Below are positions 58,334 to 64,000 of a stretch of 64,000 nucleotides of DNA, one piece after another. This stretch comes from Rhynchonema sp. JSB1_4 (lineage: Eukaryota; Nematoda; Chromadorea; Monhysterida; Xyalidae), in NCBI GenBank assembly GCA_030248065.1, contig JASAMV010008948.1:62001-126000 (forward strand), in the 5' to 3' direction. Numbering within the stretch: position 1 is the stretch's first letter; each line of letters starts with the position of its first letter. The position numbers and the translations under genes were made by a program. The notes beneath the pieces are model-generated. The model saw nothing but the letters and a program-made list of their open reading frames with translations, had not been told where the DNA came from and made no database searches.

Positions 58334-61300
58334 ATGGGTGTCTACCAATACATCACATTTCCATTGTATTCCTGTTTGTTCTGCGTCGGTGTCGCCGGAA
58401 ATATTTGGGTGATTCGAATGATTATTGAAATAAAAAGGTTCGATTATATGATTGACCGTTTTCCTTAAAGTTTCTCGCTTGAAAAATAGGACAAAACCTT
58501 CCCGCAGATCAAAAGTAGCCCTAGAGTGTGGCTGGAAACCCACAGAGCTGGCACAGCGACGGCTAAGGTAAGACAGGTCGAGTGTTGTTCAGCCCGGAGA
58601 TTTAAAAAAAATAATGTTCTTTTTTGGCCATGCACATTGATTCTAATTTTGGATTGAATTGCACAACACATCGGTCGCGCAATGACCATATGAGAATCCA
58701 CCTAAATCGTGATACGCAGGTGAAAATGGTTTGCAAAAATTGGTCACTTGTGATCTTGCAGCGAGATGGTCTTTACGATTCAGGAAACAATTCAGATAGA
58801 TTCTCATGATTATAATCATTATGCGACCAATGATTATTATGGGGTTGTTTGGGTGGTGTCACGGGCAATTCAGCAAAGTCGAAGGTGAGAGTACCATACC
58901 AACATGTTGCACCCACATGCGTAGTCTATCAGCGCAAACATGACAATGTGTGAACAAGAAACTGCTCAAACGAGCCAAAATTGGCTGTGCCTTATTGCCC
59001 GATGAACAGTTTGCGCAACCTTTGTGAGTTTTGTAATGCGTGTGACAATTTTCTCACACAAATTTTTTGATTTGTTGTGCAAAAAATGATCAATTGACCA
59101 CGCGTGTAAATTCTGCAAGTACCATGCGAACATAATTTCTTTCAAGAACTTTGTTGATGCTGCTTTCAGTCAAGTGACTCGCCGGCGACAAGATGAGGCG
59201 GCCAAAGCCATTTTGGTCTACATCCTGTCACTCTGTATTGTCGACACCCTCATCCTACTGTGCATACCATTCATTTTGACCGAGATGGTGTTCAAGTTCT
59301 GGCCCTTTGGTTAGTGTCCATAGGATGTGTTTGCTGATGGTCCCCACCCATCCCGTGCCGTCAAAGTACCTCCCGCATGTGTATGTACACCGTATGCATA
59401 CACTTTATTGCAACTGTGGCGCGTGAAGACAGACTATTCAGTCTGGTGCTGAGACTGTACCATCATGTTTTTGGGAATAACCCTCCCTGTCCGTCTAACT
59501 GACGAGACCCAGGCAGCCGCGGAGCTGCAACCGCAACCCTACCAGGCGTCATATGTGCACTCGTGCCCTCAAGGTACAGTTCCGGGTGCAATTCTAGGCT
59601 GAAAGTTGAAGTCGCGTGCACGCGCGTGCGCGCGACTTCCTAGTGCTAAAACATAGGCAGCGCACGCGCAAAACTTCGCGTGCACGTGCGTGCACGCGAA
59701 GTTACTTCGACTTTTGCCTATACTTTACACTGTTTCGCACGCGCGTGCACGCGACTTCAACTTTCAGCCTAGAATTGCACCCGGTACTGTACCCATTCCA
59801 TTAATGTCAGTGCAACACGGCACGCCAATTAAAATTGCATGAATCGTGGTGACTTGTGCCTCCTTCCCATGGAACAGGACACCCGCTTTGTGGTCAGAAT
59901 AGTTCAGTTTTGAAACATCAAATGTTTTCTGTTGATCTGCAGGCAACCTGATGTGCAAGTTGTACATGACGTTGGAGTCGACCAACAAGTTCCTGTCGAC
60001 GTTCATCCTGACGGCCGTGGCCATCGACCGGTTCCTCACCGTCTGCTACTCCAAACCGGCCAAGATGGATGCGCTCTCACTGAGGAGTCCGTTTGTGGTG
60101 CTGTCATTGTGCGTCACACTCGCGTTGGTGTGCTTGATACCTGTCCAGGTCGGTCAACCGCGCTTGTGAAACATTGGTTTTCTCTGATGCAGCTCTTGAC
60201 ACTGTATTTCCATGCCTATGTCTATAAGAGTTGATGCCTCGTAACAGGTCTATCGCCTGTGGCAGGTCTGTATGGCCTGGTATGGTAGCAGGTCTATCAT
60301 TCACAACTTTGTTTTTAAGTTCTCCCATGAGATTGTAGTAAGTCAACCAAGGGCCTGGAATCCTTTTGGGAATGCGAATCTTCCTCCATCGCATTTTTGT
60401 TCCCAGATTTTGCTGTCACTCCATTTTGAGCGACCTTGGATTTGTATGCTGATAATACACGTTGCTATAGATTATAGAATTTCTAAAAGTCGCCATCGCA
60501 CTTGTTTCTCTGTCAACTCACTTGTCAGTCATCACACAGTATAGTGGTCAAGTGCAAGCAAAGCAAGCTACTGCACATGCACTGTGCCGTTGAAGTGCAA
60601 TGCTTGTGTCTGTGGTGTGGTTCAACGTGCGAACTGCTCTGTGATGATGGCCTAAATTCCCGAAAGCGCCACCGCCACCGGGGACGGTTGCGTAACAGTG
60701 TCTTTGATATATCTTACGCTCTCCACCTTGGTGCGTAAATTCCCTATTATTCCCAAAACATGCGTGCGTTAAAAAACGCTGGTGTTCGCGTGAGTATAGT
60801 CCAACCACGAACTCATGAGACGACTTTTTTTGAAGTTGACTTGAACGGATCCAATAATGTTCCGGTTCCACGTATTTCGGAAATAAAAGAAAGAGAAATG
60901 CATGTATTTTTTAAAAACACGCTCTGCACCTCGGTGCGTAAATTCTCTTTTGACTCCCAAAACATTTGTGTGTTGAACAAGCACGCAACCAATTGAGGTC
61001 ATGAGGTCAGCCAGCTGGAACTTGTCATCATGTCCCTTGGCCCAATCTCTTTCTTTTGCTTGCGAAAACCCGTGTAACCGGCGCATTTTTGAATCTGGCC
61101 AAGCAAGCTTTAAAAAGAGTCGTCTCGTGAGCACGTGGCTGGACTATACGCAACAAATTGAGGTCAGCCAGCTGGAAATTGTCATCATATCGTGTTTGGG
61201 GGCGCAACCACCCCCGGTGGCGGTTGCGCTTTCGTGAATTTGGGCCGATACCCAGCGACCACCGATAGAAGACTCAGTCGCAGAATCAAAACAAATCAGT

Positions 61301-63144
61301 TGACGGACATGCCTATAAGTTTATAAACCATCTAATATTACAGATTACCGCTCGGGAGCACGACGTCCCGAGGAGCAAGAATTTGACGGTGAACGTCACC
61401 AAATGTTTCATCGACATGACCAAAGAGATGCGCAACGCGTTCATTTGCGAAGCGTTTACGGTCGGATACTGTATTCCAGCGATTGTGATTACTGTGTGCT
61501 ACAGTAGACTGCTGTCATTCACAGGTGGGTTACTGTTGCTGCGAGACACACGAGAAAGATTTTGATCTGCGGCTGGTATGCAGTCCTTATGGTGACGTGA
61601 TAGGGACCCACCATTTTCGGTTGCTGTAGCGAATATTCACCATTTCATAGAGTAGTAACTGGAAGACCTTAGGTAATGGCAGATTGGAGACCAAATTGCC
61701 GGTCATTATAAAGAGGTTTTGCTGCACAGAGGGTAAACTGTATCGTTATCCTCATCACTAGAAGGACGAAATATAAAGTTGTCAAGGGGCGGTTCAGTGC
61801 TAATAACAAGATTACACAGTTGTGTCTCTGACGTTTCAGTACAACATGACCGTCACAGTACAGTACGCAGTCGTGTGCCGCTGAAAAGGGTGACATTGTC
61901 GTCCCTGCTCGTTGTCATGTTCTATTACGCTGTCTGGACACCTTACTGGGTATTCAATGTGTCCTTCATTATCTTTGACAGGTTAGCCAATCATATCTGA
62001 GCATTTGTCGATTAGGCGTCACGCTGAATGAAAGAGAAAAACATGGGCCGACTGGAGCTATGGCTTTTTCATTTTCCACCACAGTTCTGTTATTTATTTG
62101 GTGTTGTAGGAAAATCTACAAATACATGACGCCGACAAATCCAGTGTTGGTGGTTGCCACCTACACCGTACACGTGCTGCCCTATGTGAATTCAGCACTG
62201 AATTGGGTCTGGTATGCGCTGTTGAATCGCAGTCTGCGCATGCAATACTGTAACGCAAAGCGCTTCGCCAGGGGTGGGAGCAACGGAACGTTGTTGAACG
62301 ACACTTGCACACTCACCACTGCAGCAAGGACGAAAACCGGTGGGTGATGTTTCACAGAGAATTTGTGATTTGCACTGCAATTTTTCGATGCTGTATGAAG
62401 CACGCTCAACACTTTCAAAACATTCCGGCACAATAATATATAATTTTACTTGAAAAATTTCGCGAATCCTACTCAGGACCGTGTAGCTTCTCGGTGACCG
62501 ATGACCGAATCACTGACGATAATGTGTACACATTGCCTTGGTATATCAGTGGCTGTTTGAATGCCTTTATACTATCTCTATTTTGTGTGCCTTAGTTCAA
62601 ATCTGTTTTACATACACAGTCTAGTGTAGCAGCATTCGTTCAATTAGTGGTGATTTTTTTACTTTTGCAAGGTGATTTTTGTTACTTTTTCACGGTTCGC
62701 GCGTAGATGCGATCTAAATCTTATCTACATATAGCTAGCACCGTTTTAGCAACTCTTTCACATAGCTGTTATTACGGTATATGTAGTTGTTTTTCTCAGC
62801 CAGCCGCGGGTGCTTGGGTCCACTTTCACGGTCGAAAGAGCGGTTAGGAAAGAACGGGGATTCACCGCCCACCATAAATAAGGCCATAGTTTTTCTACAA
62901 TTGTATGTGTTTTGCAGGCCCGAGCACGAGCCTATTGGTGCATTGCCGGTCGAAACATCACAAATCACTGGATCTGCCGACGTACAAGACAATGACGACG
63001 ACCAACAGTCAGATGGAGCCGACCACCGTGACGATTTTCTGTAACCACGGTGCCAATGAAACATCGACTGTTGCCATGACCAAACACGAAAGCTTGGATT
63101 TGCCCGGCTGTGAACACTCAAACAGCGGCATCACTCAACTATGA
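58334..63144 (+). CDS. Class A neuropeptide-type GPCR (somatostatin/allatostatin-C-like)
   Basis: Exons are 58334-58437, 59170-59309, 59943-60148, 61344-61524, 61840-61981, 62110-62339 and 62918-63144. They give 1,230 nt and 409 residues with perfect phases. All seven helices are present: TM1 with GVAGNIWV, TM2 ILSLCIVDTLILL, TM3 from Cys86 to AIDRF (110-112 is D-R-F in place of DRY), TM4 FVVLSLCVTLALVCLIP, TM5 TVGYCIPAIVITVC, TM6 VVMFYYAVWTPYWVF and TM7 LPYVNSALNWVWYALLNR. The NPxxY proline is Trp290 (N-W-V-W-Y). ECL2 has the disulphide Cys (NVTKCF) and two sequons. The tail is Ser/Thr-rich and ends SGITQL. Only a few residues precede TM1, so an upstream exon is probably missing. It should couple to G proteins at the plasma membrane. 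The ligand is not deducible from sequence. Confidence 0.93.
58671..58830. mobile_element. Shortened member of the TA-type MITE family, copy 3
   Basis: The ends TCGGTCGCGCAATGAC and ATTATGCGACCAA match the family at 10654 and 23868. The interior is reduced (160 bp in all) and the flanking TA is not clear. It lies in GPCR intron 1. Confidence 0.7.
59573..59793. mobile_element. Foldback MITE with GTGCACGCG arrays, in GPCR intron 2
   Basis: The arms of about 55 bp begin GGTACAGTTCCGGGTGCAAT and end ATTGCACCCGGTACTGTACC. The inner part is CGCGTGCACGCG-type alternating purine-pyrimidine sequence repeated in four blocks. The spacer is short. No coding content. Confidence 0.85.
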
Positions 63145-63820
63145 TGATTATGTTGATCTTTGTTGCCATAAGTGCGGGTAACACTTGATTCATAAAATTC
63201 TATGTGATTGCAATCAGCTACCGCAACTGTTGCGTTGTCATATCATCGTGAGGCGATACCCACAACAAGCATGGGTGAGGGGGAAGCGAGAGACTGGCAA
63301 TCTCCCGCCAAAAAAATTACAAGGACAGCACCGAAAAAGCTGGTGGGCTTAATTACAGCCATCGCTTGGAGGAACCTTGGCATCCAAAACTCAAATTCGC
63401 TTATTCAGCCGCTAAAGACCGTGTTCAATGGCCAGCATTTTTTTGGATAAACCGTTCTGCGGCACAAAGATAAACACCCTCTGTGCATTGTGATCCTCAG
63501 CAATATAAAGATTCAACATCAATTTCACCAGATCCGAAAATACTCTTCTGACGTTGTACATAACGTACTTATATGTTATTGTTCAATAAAGGTTTACTGC
63601 GTTTATCTGGATAATTCATCAAACTTTAACGATTTCTGACAACCAACGAAAACGAATTACCAACAAATACTCAAATGTCTGGCACATAAACGAATGAAAC
63701 GTCAAAATTCACAATAAACAGTGCCATAAACCAAAAACAATTACTTTCAGTGCAACATCTCATTGAAACATCTACCTTTACACAATAGACGAAAGAACAA
63801 AAACCAATCACAGTACTTAC
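63145..63820. other. Convergent intergenic region
   Basis: This lies between the GPCR stop and the minus-strand RG-rich exon. AATAAA strings at about 63586 (+) could serve the GPCR. A + frame at 63208-63450 (VALSYHREAIPTTSMGEGEA) is unsupported. Confidence 0.35.
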
Positions 63821-63982
63821 ACGGTTGGAAACATAGACGGATTCAAACCCGACCCTCTTGAGTACGTCCCACCCATATTACGACCCCTTTTTGGCCCAGT
63901 GCCACCCCGGGATGTGCCACCACGTTGGGTCACTGTTGTTGTGCTTGTGCCTCTTCGTTGACCACGACCGCCACGCGCTGTG
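63821..63982 (-). CDS. Exon of an RG-rich (RGG-box) protein running off the right edge
   Basis: On the minus strand an exon follows AATTACAG and ends before a strong donor GTAAGT at 63820. Its open frame reads ARGGRGQRRGTSTTTVTQ, then GGTSRGGTGPKRGRNMGG, ending NPSMFPTV. Arg-Gly repeats of this kind mark RNA-binding proteins and are common arginine methylation sites. The rest of the gene lies outside the window upstream and probably between 63145 and 63814 or beyond downstream, so the family cannot be named. Confidence 0.6.
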
Positions 63983-64000
63983 CTGTAATTGCAATGTGAT

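Noticed and set aside
11131..62354. TGATGTTTCAC copies as a spliced-leader or transcription-factor site
   Set aside because: They sit next to internal splice sites in both orientations, not at gene starts; no spliced-leader gene was seen.
1..64000. tRNA, rRNA or other structural RNA genes
   Set aside because: I looked for GGTTCGAATCC-type B boxes and cloverleaf ends and found only isolated partial matches.

Overview
This is a window of animal nuclear DNA, almost certainly from a bilaterian invertebrate. Every gene I could model is broken into short coding exons (about 20-250 nt) joined by GT-AG introns whose phases add up exactly. Introns are mostly 100-1,100 bp, genes are spaced by kilobases, and many small DNA transposons lie in introns and intergenic DNA. 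The sequence alone does not fix the phylum. A one-module secreted granulin, a bacterial-length MurQ-like enzyme and a somatostatin/allatostatin-C-type receptor would suit a flatworm or another lophotrochozoan, but I would not insist on it. There are no operons, rRNA, tRNA or CRISPR arrays that I can see.

Layout. Bases 1-3,500 are G-poor, C/T/A-rich low-complexity sequence unlike the rest and possibly an unpolished contig end. At 3.5-4.2 kb there are two exons of an unrecognised gene. At 9.0-12.3 kb lies a five-exon MurQ-like (N-acetylmuramate-6-phosphate etherase / single-SIS) gene, then a three-exon secreted granulin (12.8-13.7 kb, +). Two genes lie on the minus strand: a RING-less TRAF-like zinc-finger/MATH protein (14.0-17.2 kb) and UBXN4/erasin (18.5-22.6 kb, 12 exons). 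A SEC14-like CRAL-TRIO/GOLD protein follows (23.6-27.2 kb, -). The stretch 27.2-34.4 kb is gene-poor. Next come an acatalytic carbonic-anhydrase-related protein (34.4-38.3 kb, +), an unknown secreted protein (40.3-42.9 kb, +) and an unknown coiled-coil protein (43.7-45.5 kb, -). The stretch 45.5-57.6 kb has several unrecognised exon chains on both strands, including a four-exon 161-residue protein (53.0-54.3 kb, -). A seven-exon class A neuropeptide-type GPCR fills 58.3-63.1 kb (+). An RG-rich exon of a further minus-strand gene runs off the right edge.

The functional theme is ordinary cellular and signalling machinery (ERAD, lipid transfer, receptor signalling, innate-type adaptor). I see no dedicated accessory system. 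What stands out is structural. There are four hAT-type elements with perfect 8-bp target duplications, a three-copy TA-flanked MITE family, several foldback elements, and a dispersed ~90-bp repeat. Splice donors are unusual: half of the 48 modelled introns have a pyrimidine at +3. A short motif, TGATGTTTCAC or its reverse complement, recurs beside splice sites.
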